Origin: JALYSX01 sp035544315
GTDB taxonomy: Bacteria > Vulcanimicrobiota > Vulcanimicrobiia > Vulcanimicrobiales > Vulcanimicrobiaceae
NCBI GenBank assembly: GCA_035544315.1
Contig: DATKGB010000015.1
Coordinates: 1 to 15,817, forward strand
Direction: 5' to 3'
DNA: 15,817 bases
Shown: positions 6,548-13,437 of the stretch, piece by piece
Layout: the number at the start of each line of letters is the position of its first letter
Position numbering within the stretch: position 1 is the first letter of the stretch
Made by a program: the position numbers and the translations under genes
Notes under the pieces: generated by a model
The model's input: only the letters and a program-made list of their open reading frames with translations
Databases searched by the model: none
Told to the model about the DNA's origin: nothing

Positions 6548-8182
6548 GTGTCCCTGTATCGAATCTGGCGCCCCAAGTCGTTCGCCGAGCTGGTCGGCCA
6601 AGATGCCGTCGTCCGCACCCTCTCGGGCGCCTTGGAATCGGGCAAAATTGCCCATGCCTACCTCTTTTCCGGGCCGCGCGGTTCGGGCAAGACCTCGGCC
6701 GCCAAGATTATGGCCCGCTGTCTGAACTGCGTCGCCGGACCGACCGCGACGCCCGACAATACCTGCGATTTTTGTCGAGCAATCCTCGACGGCAACGCGC
6801 TGGACGTGCTCGAGATCGACGCGGCCAGCAATCGCGGAATCGACGAAATTCGCTCGTTGCGCGATGCGGTGAAGTTCGCACCCGCAGCGATGCGCCATAA
6901 AATCTATATCATCGACGAAGCGCATATGCTCACCAAAGAGGGCGCCAACGCTTTTCTGAAAACGCTCGAAGAGCCGCCGGCTCACGCGGTATTCATCTTG
7001 GCGACGACCGAGCCCGAGAAGTTGCCGGTGACGATTCTTTCGCGATGTCAGCGCTACGCATTCCGGCGCATCGCGATTCCGACGATGATCGAACGCATGC
7101 GCACGATCGCGGCGGCCGAGCAGATCGCTATCGACGACGCAGCATTGGCGGCGATCGCGTATCGCGCCGACGGCGGCTTGCGCGACGCGTTGACGATGCT
7201 CGAACAAGCGTCGGCGTTTGCAACCGGCGCGATCGACGCGCAGACCATCGAGCTGGCTTTTGGCGCGACCGGGCGCCACTCCGCGCGCGCGATCGTGGAC
7301 GCCGCGCTCGCCCGCGATGCATCGACGATGCTGCGCGCCGTCGAAGAGGCCGCCGACGCCGGCACCGACGCGATCGTGCTGCTGCGATCGACGATCGTCG
7401 AATTTCGTAACCTTTTGATCGCGCGCGTCGATCCGGAGCTGCTCGCTCGCGATCTGGCGCCCGAGGATGCCGCCGCCGCGGCGCTTCGCGCTCGCGACGT
7501 GTCGCAAGCGACGATCGTTCGCGCGCTGCGCGTCTTGGCCGAAGCCGCGTCGCTCGCGCGCAGTTCCGGGCACGCGCGTTTGGAATTGGAATCGGCGCTG
7601 CTGCGCTTCGTGCTCGTTCACGAAGATCCAAGCATGAGCGCGCTCTCCGCGCGCGTCGCCGCGCTCGAAGGCGGTCATGCCATCGACGCGCCGCCGCAAC
7701 CGCAGGCGCATCGGGTTTCGCCCCCGCCGCCCACGCCGGTGCCGCAACCCAAGCCGCAAGCGGCGCCTAAACCCGAACCCCCGAGCGCCGGCCCTCCGAC
7801 GTTGCAGAAAGTTCGCGCGGCCTGGCAGAACGTGCGCGGAAAGGTGGAGAGCGAACGGCAGAACCTGCGCGCGCCGCTCTCGGGCGCAATCGTCGACGCG
7901 CTCGATGGCAACGCGATCGTTCTCAAACTCCGCGATTCCTGGAGCGCGGACATCTTGCGCGAACATGCCGCCTACATAGAAGCGGCCGTTCTCGACGTCT
8001 TGGGCACGCCCCTCAAACTCGTTTGCAAGGTCGAAGCGGGCACGCCGCCCGCGCCGACCGCTCGCGGGAAAAGCGGGGCCGCGGTGCCCAAAGATACCCC
8101 CGCCGTTGTCGAAGCCCAGGTTGAAAACGACGATCCCGACATGCTCTTTCAATACGCCAGCGAACGGATAACCGAACAATGA
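6548..8182 (+). CDS. dnaX: DNA polymerase III subunit gamma/tau
   Basis: The clamp-loader ATPase that opens the sliding clamp and, through its tail, holds the polymerase III holoenzyme together. It is 544 residues from a GTG start; MSLYRIWRP is the usual DnaX beginning. AAGGG directly abuts the GTG, too close for a normal ribosome site. Motifs: Walker A GPRGSGKT (42-49), zinc site, IIDEAHML (121-128), the sensor region ATTEPEKLP, and the arginine-finger motif SRC (165-167). The zinc cysteines are C58, C61, C73 and C76. The second cysteine of the usual CX8CX2CX2C pattern is Asp here and an extra Cys lies before the site. A Pro-rich linker (about 380-415) leads to a C-terminal domain (about 416-497). 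I see no slippery A-run for a programmed gamma frameshift. The stop overlaps ybaB by four bases. Confidence 0.96.
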   Translation: MSLYRIWRPKSFAELVGQDAVVRTLSGALESGKIAHAYLFSGPRGSGKTSAAKIMARCLNCVAGPTATPDNTCDFCRAILDGNALDVLEIDAASNRGIDEIRSLRDAVKFAPAAMRHKIYIIDEAHMLTKEGANAFLKTLEEPPAHAVFILATTEPEKLPVTILSRCQRYAFRRIAIPTMIERMRTIAAAEQIAIDDAALAAIAYRADGGLRDALTMLEQASAFATGAIDAQTIELAFGATGRHSARAIVDAALARDASTMLRAVEEAADAGTDAIVLLRSTIVEFRNLLIARVDPELLARDLAPEDAAAAALRARDVSQATIVRALRVLAEAASLARSSGHARLELESALLRFVLVHEDPSMSALSARVAALEGGHAIDAPPQPQAHRVSPPPPTPVPQPKPQAAPKPEPPSAGPPTLQKVRAAWQNVRGKVESERQNLRAPLSGAIVDALDGNAIVLKLRDSWSADILREHAAYIEAAVLDVLGTPLKLVCKVEAGTPPAPTARGKSGAAVPKDTPAVVEAQVENDDPDMLFQYASERITEQ

Positions 8183-8487
8183 ATCAAGCTCAACTAATGG
8201 CCCAAGTTAAGAAGATGCAATCCGAGATGGCGCGTGCGCAAGAGGAGCTGGCCGACACGGTCGTGACCGGCAGTGCCGCCGGCGGAAGCGTCACCGTCGA
8301 GATGACCTGCGATCAGCGCGTCAAAAGCGTGAAGATCGTCAAAGAAGCCGTCGATCCCGACGACATCGAGACGCTCGAAGACTTGGTCGTCGTCGCGGTC
8401 AACGACGCGATGACCAAAGCCGGCGATGCCTCGCAAAAACGAATGGGCTCGGTTACCGGCGGCATGCGCATCCCCGGCTTGATGTAG
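8179..8487 (+). CDS. ybaB: YbaB/EbfC family nucleoid-associated protein
   Basis: A small DNA-binding protein of 102 residues, the normal family length. The family forms dimers that bind DNA with low sequence specificity. The start ATG overlaps the dnaX stop as ATGA. The N-terminal helix (MAQVKKMQSEMARAQEEL), the glycine-containing turn with VTVEMTCDQRVKSVKI, and the C-terminal helix ending near MGSVTGGMRIPGLM match the family well. The gene order dnaX-ybaB-recR is conserved in many bacteria and supports the name. recR follows 10 bases later. Confidence 0.95.
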   Translation: MNQAQLMAQVKKMQSEMARAQEELADTVVTGSAAGGSVTVEMTCDQRVKSVKIVKEAVDPDDIETLEDLVVVAVNDAMTKAGDASQKRMGSVTGGMRIPGLM

Positions 8488-8497
8488 GGCGCGCTCG

Positions 8498-9112
8498 TTG
8501 CCCAATTCAGGATCGATTGCGGGGCCGGTTCAGGCCCTGATCAACGAGTTCAGCAAGCTGCCGACGATCGGTTCGAAGACGGCCGCGCGTTTGGTTTTTT
8601 ATCTTTTGAACCGCCCGCGCAACGAAGCGCAATCGTTGTCCGAAGCGATTCTCGCGGTCAAAGACAAAGTGCGCTTCTGTTCGAAATGCTTTTCGTTGAC
8701 CGAAAGCGATCCGTGCGATATCTGCACCGACGAGCGACGAGACGCGACGATCCTGTGCGTCGTTGCCGAAGCCAAAGATATCTATTCGATCGAACGTACG
8801 GGCGCGTATCGCGGCCGCTATCACGTGCTGGGTGGTTTGATCTCGCCGATGGACGGCATCGGCCCGGCGCAATTGCGCGTGAAGGAGTTGATCGAACGGA
8901 TCGGCGCGCAGTCGCCCGGCGAGATCGTCTTAGCGACCAATCCCAACGCCGAAGGCGAAGCGACCGCGCTTTATTTGTCGCGCTTGTTGACCCCACTTGG
9001 CGTCGCCGTCACGCGCTTGGCCTACGGCTTACCGATCGGCGGCGACCTCGACTACGCCGACGAAGTGACCCTGGCAAAAGCGTTTGAAGGCCGCCGCACG
9101 CTGGGACCCTAG
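8498..9112 (+). CDS. recR: Recombination mediator RecR
   Basis: RecR works with RecF/RecO to load RecA at gaps and forms a ring around DNA. It has 204 residues, normal for the family. The start is a TTG at 8498, ten bases after ybaB, with only a weak AGGG upstream; the first residues before VQALINEFSKLPTIG fit the usual RecR length. Features in order are the helix-hairpin-helix LPTIGSKTAARL (21-32; the first Gly of the usual LPGIG is Thr), the four-cysteine zinc finger C61, C64, C73, C76, and the Toprim domain from VVAEAKDIYSIER through HVLGG, ATNPNAEGEATALYL and AYGLPIGGDLDYADEVTLA to the end. It is the last gene of the dnaX operon. No T-rich terminator follows. Confidence 0.96.
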   Translation: MPNSGSIAGPVQALINEFSKLPTIGSKTAARLVFYLLNRPRNEAQSLSEAILAVKDKVRFCSKCFSLTESDPCDICTDERRDATILCVVAEAKDIYSIERTGAYRGRYHVLGGLISPMDGIGPAQLRVKELIERIGAQSPGEIVLATNPNAEGEATALYLSRLLTPLGVAVTRLAYGLPIGGDLDYADEVTLAKAFEGRRTLGP

Positions 9113-9145
9113 CGACAGCCTTTGATCCAAAGTCAACGATCCGGA

Positions 9146-9154
9146 TTATCCACA
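9146..9154 (+). promoter_or_regulatory. Single perfect DnaA box
   Basis: TTATCCACA matches the strongest E. coli-type DnaA box exactly, 33 bases after the recR stop. I found no second good box nearby and no AT-rich unwinding stretch, so this is not an origin by itself. It might bind DnaA for regulation or titration, or be chance. Confidence 0.4.
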
Positions 9155-9174
9155 AGGAACCAGCCGCGAGTTAG

Positions 9175-9191
9175 ACAATCTCGGCGATTGT
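9175..9191. repeat. Short inverted repeat after recR
   Basis: ACAATC and GATTGT form a perfect 6-bp stem around the loop TCGGC. It is followed by AAAATGG, not a T-run, on the plus strand. It could be a weak operator, or it might help stop or stabilise the recR transcript. Confidence 0.3.
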
Positions 9192-9203
9192 AAAATGGTG
9201 GTG

Positions 9204-9246
9204 TAATGATACAGGGTGCGGGCTAAGCCCGACGAGTGTGTCATTG
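9204..9246. other. Long symmetric stem-loop, role unknown
   Basis: Two stems share one centre at 9225. The outer stem pairs TAATGATACA (9204-9213) with TGTGTCATTG (9237-9246), with two T-G wobbles. The inner stem pairs CGGGC (9219-9223) with GCCCG (9227-9231) around TAA. A symmetric unpaired 5x5 loop separates them. No T-run follows, so it is not a typical terminator. Lying just before the IS remnant, it could be a structured RNA, a recombination hairpin or part of an older mobile element. Confidence 0.45.
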
Positions 9247-9271
9247 GACCGGGTGCTAGTGAAAAGGGAAT

Positions 9272-9414
9272 TGACCCTGAACCCGATTTCTGGACAAGCG
9301 GGACTCGCGAAAAATCGGCAAAATCTCTCCCCGACACCCGGAGGTTTTGCCCATGCGCAAGCGCCACTCCCCCGAACAGATCGCCGCGGCCCTGCGGCAG
9401 GCTGAAGCCGGCCC
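9272..9414 (+). mobile_element. Left-end remnant of an IS3-family insertion sequence
   Basis: The stretch begins with an end-like sequence (TGACCCTGAACC..., then GATTTCTGGACA at 9285-9296), as seen at ends of IS3-group elements. It then has a short leader, a good ribosome site (GGAGG at 9341-9345) and the start of orfA. After about 20 codons the orfA match stops abruptly. No orfB, no DDE domain and no matching right end were found downstream. The element is therefore a short one-ended leftover and cannot move by itself. The exact boundary is by eye. Confidence 0.6.
9353..9412 (+). pseudogene. Truncated IS3-family orfA (helix-turn-helix start only)
   Basis: Twenty codons from the ATG at 9353, with GGAGG eight bases upstream. 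The sequence RHSPEQIAAALRQAEAG is the hallmark start of IS3-type OrfA (pattern R-F-S-x-E-Q-I-x-x-x-L-x-x-A-E-x-G). The next expected segment, roughly VAEVCRKLGVSxxTFYRW, is missing. The frame runs on into unrelated sequence (MKREFW...) and stops at 9655, so any product would be a fusion without function in transposition. Confidence 0.65.
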
Positions 9415-9424
9415 CGCCGCCACA

Positions 9425-9734
9425 ATGAAGCGGGAATTTTGGAATCGCATTATCAGCAGTGCGCTGTGGACGGCCGCTCTGCGCGGGTTTGCTCGCGGGA
9501 ATAGCGTGCTGGCCGTTCAAAATCGATTGCCTAAGTCCAATCCTGATTGCCTACCTGTTCCTGGGTCCATTAACATTCTTACCCTTTTTTATCGTTGGAA
9601 CCGTTTGCTGGCTGCTGCTTCTGAAAATACCTGCACTCGGAAGAATTGTTTTTAGGCCGGTTTGGTTTGTCCTGATTTTTGTGCTACATGCCGCATTAGG
9701 CTATTTAATTGCGCCCCACGGCCAGGGCCCGTAG
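9425..9734 (+). pseudogene. Frameshifted small membrane-protein gene, low GC
   Basis: The ATG at 9425 opens MKREFWNRIISSALWTA, then the frame loses sense. The sense continues in the +1 frame as GLLAGIACWPFKIDCLSPILI and onward to the stop at 9732-9734. Joined near 9485-9500, the two parts would make a protein of about 100 residues with two or three membrane spans, including PLTFLPFFIVGTVCWLLLL and PVWFVLIFVLHAALGYLIA. The +1-frame part can also be opened from a GTG at 9459, without a ribosome site, as a 91-residue protein. By hand count 9541-9720 is about 46% GC, far below its neighbours, which points to acquired DNA. I do not recognise the family. A sequencing error or an intact short membrane protein remain possible. 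Confidence 0.5.
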
Positions 9735-9911
9735 AATCCAGATCAATAGTGGGACAGGTCTGGGATAGGTCCCGTCATGCGGCCAGTGATTTCTGTTGTG
9801 GTTTGGGTCAGTCCGGTCACCAGCCAGCAATCCGCCGTCCGAGGCGTCTGGGCCAATTATCCGGTGGTTGTCAGCTTGGTTGGGTAAATTGGTGGCGGAG
9901 GATCATCAAGA
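9735..9911. other. Spacer before the efflux operon
   Basis: A non-coding stretch of 177 bases. It holds an inverted repeat, GGGAC (9751-9755) with GTCCC (9769-9773), inside a GGGACAGGTC..GGTCCCGTCA run that faintly resembles an IS end, though I could not pair it with the IS3 left end. I see no convincing -35/-10 pair; TAAATT (9885-9890) is a weak -10 candidate. The efflux operon promoter should lie here or in the remnant just upstream. GGAGG (9897-9901) is the ribosome site for the next gene. Confidence 0.35.
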
Positions 9912-11525
9912 ATGTCTGCTGCTTCGTTACCGCGCCCCGCCACCTGGGGAACTTTAGGGCAATCGCTCGCTCGGGTTCCTCGTTGGATGTTGGCGGCAAT
10001 CGCCGGCTTGGTTATTTTAGCCATCGTCGTTGCGATGGTCGTGACGCATGTGGCTTCCTCCACGCCGGTGGTCACGCAACCGGTCGTCCAAATGACGCTC
10101 GTCGATAGCGTCACGGCCTCGGGCACGGTCAATCCGCAGAATACGATTACGGTCGGTACGCAAGTTTCGGGCACGATTCAATCGATTTACGTCGATTACA
10201 ACAGCAAGGTCAAGAAGGGTCAAATCCTAGCCCGAATCGATCCCAGCCTGATGCAAGATCAACTCGCTCAAGCGAGCGCGTCGCTCGCACAGAGCCAGGC
10301 TCAAGCCGCCGCCGCTTTTGCCAATGCCAATGGCGCGAGCGCCGGGATCGGCGTCGCAGGCGCCAACAGTCAAGCCGCCGCCGCTAGCGCGCTCGCGCAA
10401 AACGCCGCGATTGCTTCGGCCGATGCTAACGTCGGCAAAGCGCAAGCTGCGCTGACGCTCGCGCAGCAAACGCTGACGCGCGACGCATCGCTGCTCGCCC
10501 AAGGGTATATCGCACAAAGCACGGTCGATGCCGATCGTTCCAACGTCGCGCAGAGCCAGAGCGGCTTCGCCGCAGCGCAAGCCGCCGACGCGCAGGCTAA
10601 GGCGCAAGCCGCCGCCAGTTCGAGCAGCGCGCAATCGCAAGTGGCGCAAATTGCCGTGACCGCGGCGCAAGCTCAGGGTTCGGCAGCGACCGCGCAAGCC
10701 CAGCAAGCGGCTGCCGCCGCGCAAGCTGCCGTCGTGCAAGAGGACCAAGCCAACCTGCAGCATACCGTGATCACTTCGCCGGTCGACGGTACCGTGATCT
10801 CTCGCGCGGTATCGGTCGGACAAACGGTGGCTGCGTCGCTGCAAACCCCCACCCTGTTTACCATCGCACAAGATCTTACCAAGATGGAAGTCGACATCAA
10901 TGTCGGCGAGCCCGACATCGGTAACGTGCGCAACGGCGACACGGTTGATTTCACGGTTTTGGCCTATCCTAATCAAACCTTCCAGGGCGTCGTTTCGCAA
11001 GTACGGATTAACCCTACGACGGTCAGCAACGTCGTGACCTACGCGGTCATCGTCGACGTCGTCAACAAAGGCGGCAAGCTGTTGCCGGGCATGACTGCCA
11101 ACGCGACGATCAACGTCGCCAGCGCCAACAACGCCCTGGTCGTGCCGCTGGCGGCCGTACACGCGTCGACGGCGAGCAGCCGCGGCAGCGCTGCCTCGGC
11201 TACGGGCGCTGCTCAGACGACCCAATCGGCCTGGGGCTCCGTCAACGGCTCGGCGACCAGCGCGGATGTCGTCGCCGGATCTAACGCGATCGTGTTGGTG
11301 CAGCGCGGCGGCCGCACCACCTCCGTGCACGTCCGCGTTCAACTCACGACCGCGTCTCAAGCGGCGGTGACGCCGATCGCGCCCGATACGCTGGCCGCCG
11401 GCGATAACGTCGTCACCGGCGGTACCAGCGGGACGCACGGCGCGCACGGCGCTGGAAGCGGAACGCGCCCGCCGGGCGCGAGCGGCCCCGGCGGTCCTGC
11501 CTCGACGCGAGGACTCCACGTATGA
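9912..11525 (+). CDS. MacA/HlyD-type periplasmic adaptor of an ABC exporter
   Basis: A membrane fusion protein of 537 residues that bridges an inner-membrane transporter to an outer-membrane channel. Domains: cytoplasmic start, one membrane span (about 25-46), first lipoyl half with TVGTQVSGTIQSIYVDYNSKV and KGQILARIDP (79-111), a long helical hairpin (about 113-285), second lipoyl half with TSPVDGTVISRAVSVGQTV (288-306), a beta-barrel (about 323-400) and a membrane-proximal domain (about 400-503). The hairpin is almost all Ala, Gln and Ser. The membrane-proximal domain contains a low-complexity Ala/Ser/Thr insert (about 418-455), and the tail from 503 is Gly/His/Pro-rich. MacA is typically about 370 residues, so this protein is long mainly through these parts. 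ATG start with GGAGG ten bases upstream. The stop overlaps the ATPase start. Confidence 0.9.
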   Translation: MSAASLPRPATWGTLGQSLARVPRWMLAAIAGLVILAIVVAMVVTHVASSTPVVTQPVVQMTLVDSVTASGTVNPQNTITVGTQVSGTIQSIYVDYNSKVKKGQILARIDPSLMQDQLAQASASLAQSQAQAAAAFANANGASAGIGVAGANSQAAAASALAQNAAIASADANVGKAQAALTLAQQTLTRDASLLAQGYIAQSTVDADRSNVAQSQSGFAAAQAADAQAKAQAAASSSSAQSQVAQIAVTAAQAQGSAATAQAQQAAAAAQAAVVQEDQANLQHTVITSPVDGTVISRAVSVGQTVAASLQTPTLFTIAQDLTKMEVDINVGEPDIGNVRNGDTVDFTVLAYPNQTFQGVVSQVRINPTTVSNVVTYAVIVDVVNKGGKLLPGMTANATINVASANNALVVPLAAVHASTASSRGSAASATGAAQTTQSAWGSVNGSATSADVVAGSNAIVLVQRGGRTTSVHVRVQLTTASQAAVTPIAPDTLAAGDNVVTGGTSGTHGAHGAGSGTRPPGASGPGGPASTRGLHV

Positions 11526-12223
11526 CCGCCGTCGTGCGGGTTGAAAACCTCACGAAGATCTATACCTTGGGCGACGCCGAAGTCGTCGCCCTGGGCGGGG
11601 TCGACCTTACCATCGACCAAGGTGAGTTCTTAGCCGTGATGGGACCATCGGGCTCGGGCAAATCGACGTTCATGCAAATCGTCGGCCTGCTCGACAATCC
11701 GACTTCGGGAACCTATCGCTTCGAAGATACCGATGCAGCCAACTTAGATGCCGACGCGCGCGCCGACATCCGCAGTCGCCGTCTGGGCTTCGTCTTTCAG
11801 TCGTACAATCTGCTTCCCCGCACCACCGCGCAAGAGAACGTAGAACTGCCGATGGTCTATGCCGGCGTTCCGCAAGACGAGCGCGCGCGCATCGCGCTGG
11901 AAAAGATGGAGATCGTCGGCGTCGCGCAGTTGGCCAAGCATAATTCCAACCAGATGTCGGGCGGCCAGCAGCAGCGCGTCGCGATCGCGCGGTCGCTGGT
12001 CAACAATCCGGCCTTGATCTTGGCCGACGAACCGACCGGCGCGCTCGATAGTAAGACGTCCGAGGACGTGATGCGCATCTTCAAAGAGCTCAACGTATCG
12101 CAAGGCATAACGATCATGCTGGTCACGCACGAACCCGACGTTGCCGCGCACGCGCGCCGGATCGTCACCTTCCGCGACGGCCACGTGATGCGCGATGAAA
12201 TCAACCAGAAGCGTGCCGCATGA
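11522..12223 (+). CDS. MacB/LolD-type ABC transporter ATPase
   Basis: The energy-giving subunit of the exporter, 233 residues, the usual length. Visible are Walker A GPSGSGKS (41-48), the Q-loop FVFQSYNLLPR (90-100), the ABC signature MSGGQQQR (145-152), Walker B LILADEPTGALDS (165-177), and the switch His in VTHEP (H203). The NLLPRTTAQENVELP stretch is typical of the MacB/LolD/FtsE group, which couples to permeases that do not themselves make a channel for the substrate. The ATG start overlaps the adaptor stop (ATGA), with GAGGA eight bases upstream. The permease is a separate gene here, unlike E. coli MacB, where both parts are fused. Confidence 0.95.
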   Translation: MTAVVRVENLTKIYTLGDAEVVALGGVDLTIDQGEFLAVMGPSGSGKSTFMQIVGLLDNPTSGTYRFEDTDAANLDADARADIRSRRLGFVFQSYNLLPRTTAQENVELPMVYAGVPQDERARIALEKMEIVGVAQLAKHNSNQMSGGQQQRVAIARSLVNNPALILADEPTGALDSKTSEDVMRIFKELNVSQGITIMLVTHEPDVAAHARRIVTFRDGHVMRDEINQKRAA

Positions 12224-13437
12224 CCTTCAAGGCAACCTTGCGCCTCGCGCTGCAAGCACTGGTTCGCAACAAAGCGCGGTCGATGCTGACGATGCTCGGA
12301 ATCGTGATCGGCGTCGCCGCCGTGATCGTGACCGTCGCGATCGGCGTCGGCGCGCGCGCTTCGGTGCAATCGAGCATCAACAGTTTGGGTTCTAATCTTA
12401 TCATCGTTCAGCCGGGCAGCGTCACCACGAACGGTGCGCGAAGCGGCTTTGGCGGGGCTTCGTCATTGACGCCGGCCGACGGCATGGCGATCGCGCAGAT
12501 TCCCGGCGTTTCGGCCGTATCGCCCTCGGTGACGGTGCGCACGCAGGCCGTCGCGGGCGGCAACAACTGGCAGACCACGGTGACCGGGGTCGCACCGACC
12601 TATACCTACATCAAGTCGTGGCCGCTGGCGCAGGGTACGTTTTTCGGGCAAAGTGACGTCAACGCGTCGGCCAAAGTCGCCGTCCTCGGGCAGACCGTCG
12701 TCGGCCAACTCTTTCCCACCGTTTCCAATCCGGTCGGGCAGGCGATCCTCATAAAAGGAGTGCCGTTCACGGTGATCGGCACGCTGACGCCCTTGGGCCA
12801 AAGCGCGACCGGGCAAGATCAGGATGACACGATCTTGATCCCGTATACGTCGGCTATGCAGCGCCTTACCGGTCAGACCACCGTCAACCAACTGATGGTA
12901 TCGGCTGCGACCGCCGCCCAGATCGATGCGGTCCAGGCGAGCGTAACGACGTTGCTCGAGCAACGCCACCACATCGTGCCGCCCGCGCAAGACGACTTCC
13001 AGGTCCGCAACTTGGCCTCGATCGCCGCGGCCGCTTCGGCGACCGGCGCGGTTATGGAGTTTTTGCTGGCCGGCGTCGCTGCTGTCTCGCTGATCGTGGG
13101 CGGCATCGGCATCATGAATATCATGATGGTGTCGGTTACCGAACGCACGCGCGAAATCGGCTTGCGCATGTCGGTGGGCGCGCGCGGCAAGACGATCCTC
13201 ATGCAGTTTCTTACCGAAGCGATCGTGCTCTCGACGCTGGGCGGGATCATCGGCGTCGTGATCGGGTTGGTCGGTACGCTGATCGTCGCGTTCGTGGCGA
13301 AATGGCCGACTTCGATACCGCTGATATGGATCGTCATCTCGGTTGGGTTCTCGGCGGTGGTCGGCGTGTTCTTCGGCTACTATCCAGCGCGCAAGGCCGC
13401 CAGATTGCATCCGATCGAGGCGCTGCGCTTCGAGTGA
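12220..13437 (+). CDS. MacB/FtsX-type ABC transporter permease
   Basis: A protein of 405 residues, starting at ATG and overlapping the ATPase stop by four bases. The first membrane span (about 22-44, TMLGIVIGVAAVIVTVAIGVGA) is followed by a large periplasmic MacB_PCD-type domain (about 45-280) and then the FtsX core with three spans. Conserved FtsX/MacB sequences are AAVSLIVGGIGIMNIMMVSVTERTREIGLRMSVGAR and, at the end, GYYPARKAARLHPIEALRFE. The family converts ATP hydrolysis on the inside into movement of the periplasmic part (mechanotransmission), driving substrate through the adaptor and an outer-membrane channel. No TolC-like channel gene is in the window. Substrates of such systems include macrolides, peptides and lipids; the actual one cannot be told. 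Confidence 0.95.
   Translation: MTFKATLRLALQALVRNKARSMLTMLGIVIGVAAVIVTVAIGVGARASVQSSINSLGSNLIIVQPGSVTTNGARSGFGGASSLTPADGMAIAQIPGVSAVSPSVTVRTQAVAGGNNWQTTVTGVAPTYTYIKSWPLAQGTFFGQSDVNASAKVAVLGQTVVGQLFPTVSNPVGQAILIKGVPFTVIGTLTPLGQSATGQDQDDTILIPYTSAMQRLTGQTTVNQLMVSAATAAQIDAVQASVTTLLEQRHHIVPPAQDDFQVRNLASIAAAASATGAVMEFLLAGVAAVSLIVGGIGIMNIMMVSVTERTREIGLRMSVGARGKTILMQFLTEAIVLSTLGGIIGVVIGLVGTLIVAFVAKWPTSIPLIWIVISVGFSAVVGVFFGYYPARKAARLHPIEALRFE

Noticed and set aside
7670..7810. A programmed frameshift site in dnaX to make a short gamma form
   Set aside because: No A-rich slippery heptamer with a following hairpin is seen near the linker.
6440..8179. A 579-codon open frame opposite dnaX on the minus strand
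   Set aside because: Its product is Arg/Gly/His-rich without domains and mirrors dnaX codons. Long antisense frames are normal in GC-rich DNA, and dnaX is unmistakable on the plus strand.
9175..9191. An intrinsic terminator for recR
   Set aside because: The 6-bp stem is not GC-rich and is followed by AAAATGG, not a T-run.
9204..9246. An integron attC site
   Set aside because: The expected GTTRRRY/RYYYAAC core sites are absent at the stem ends and no integrase is nearby.
9745..9785. The right end of the IS3 element
   Set aside because: GGGACAGGTC..GGTCCC resembles some IS ends, but its reverse complement does not match the left end at 9272-9296 well enough to pair them.
10227..11519. A 430-codon open frame opposite the adaptor gene
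   Set aside because: The Arg-rich product has no family signature and the adaptor on the plus strand shows all its domains. It is a codon-bias shadow.
13302..13433. An upstream extension of the response regulator by 44 codons
   Set aside because: The added residues lie within the permease gene and precede the receiver domain without homology. The GTG at 13434 gives the standard length and a 4-base overlap.
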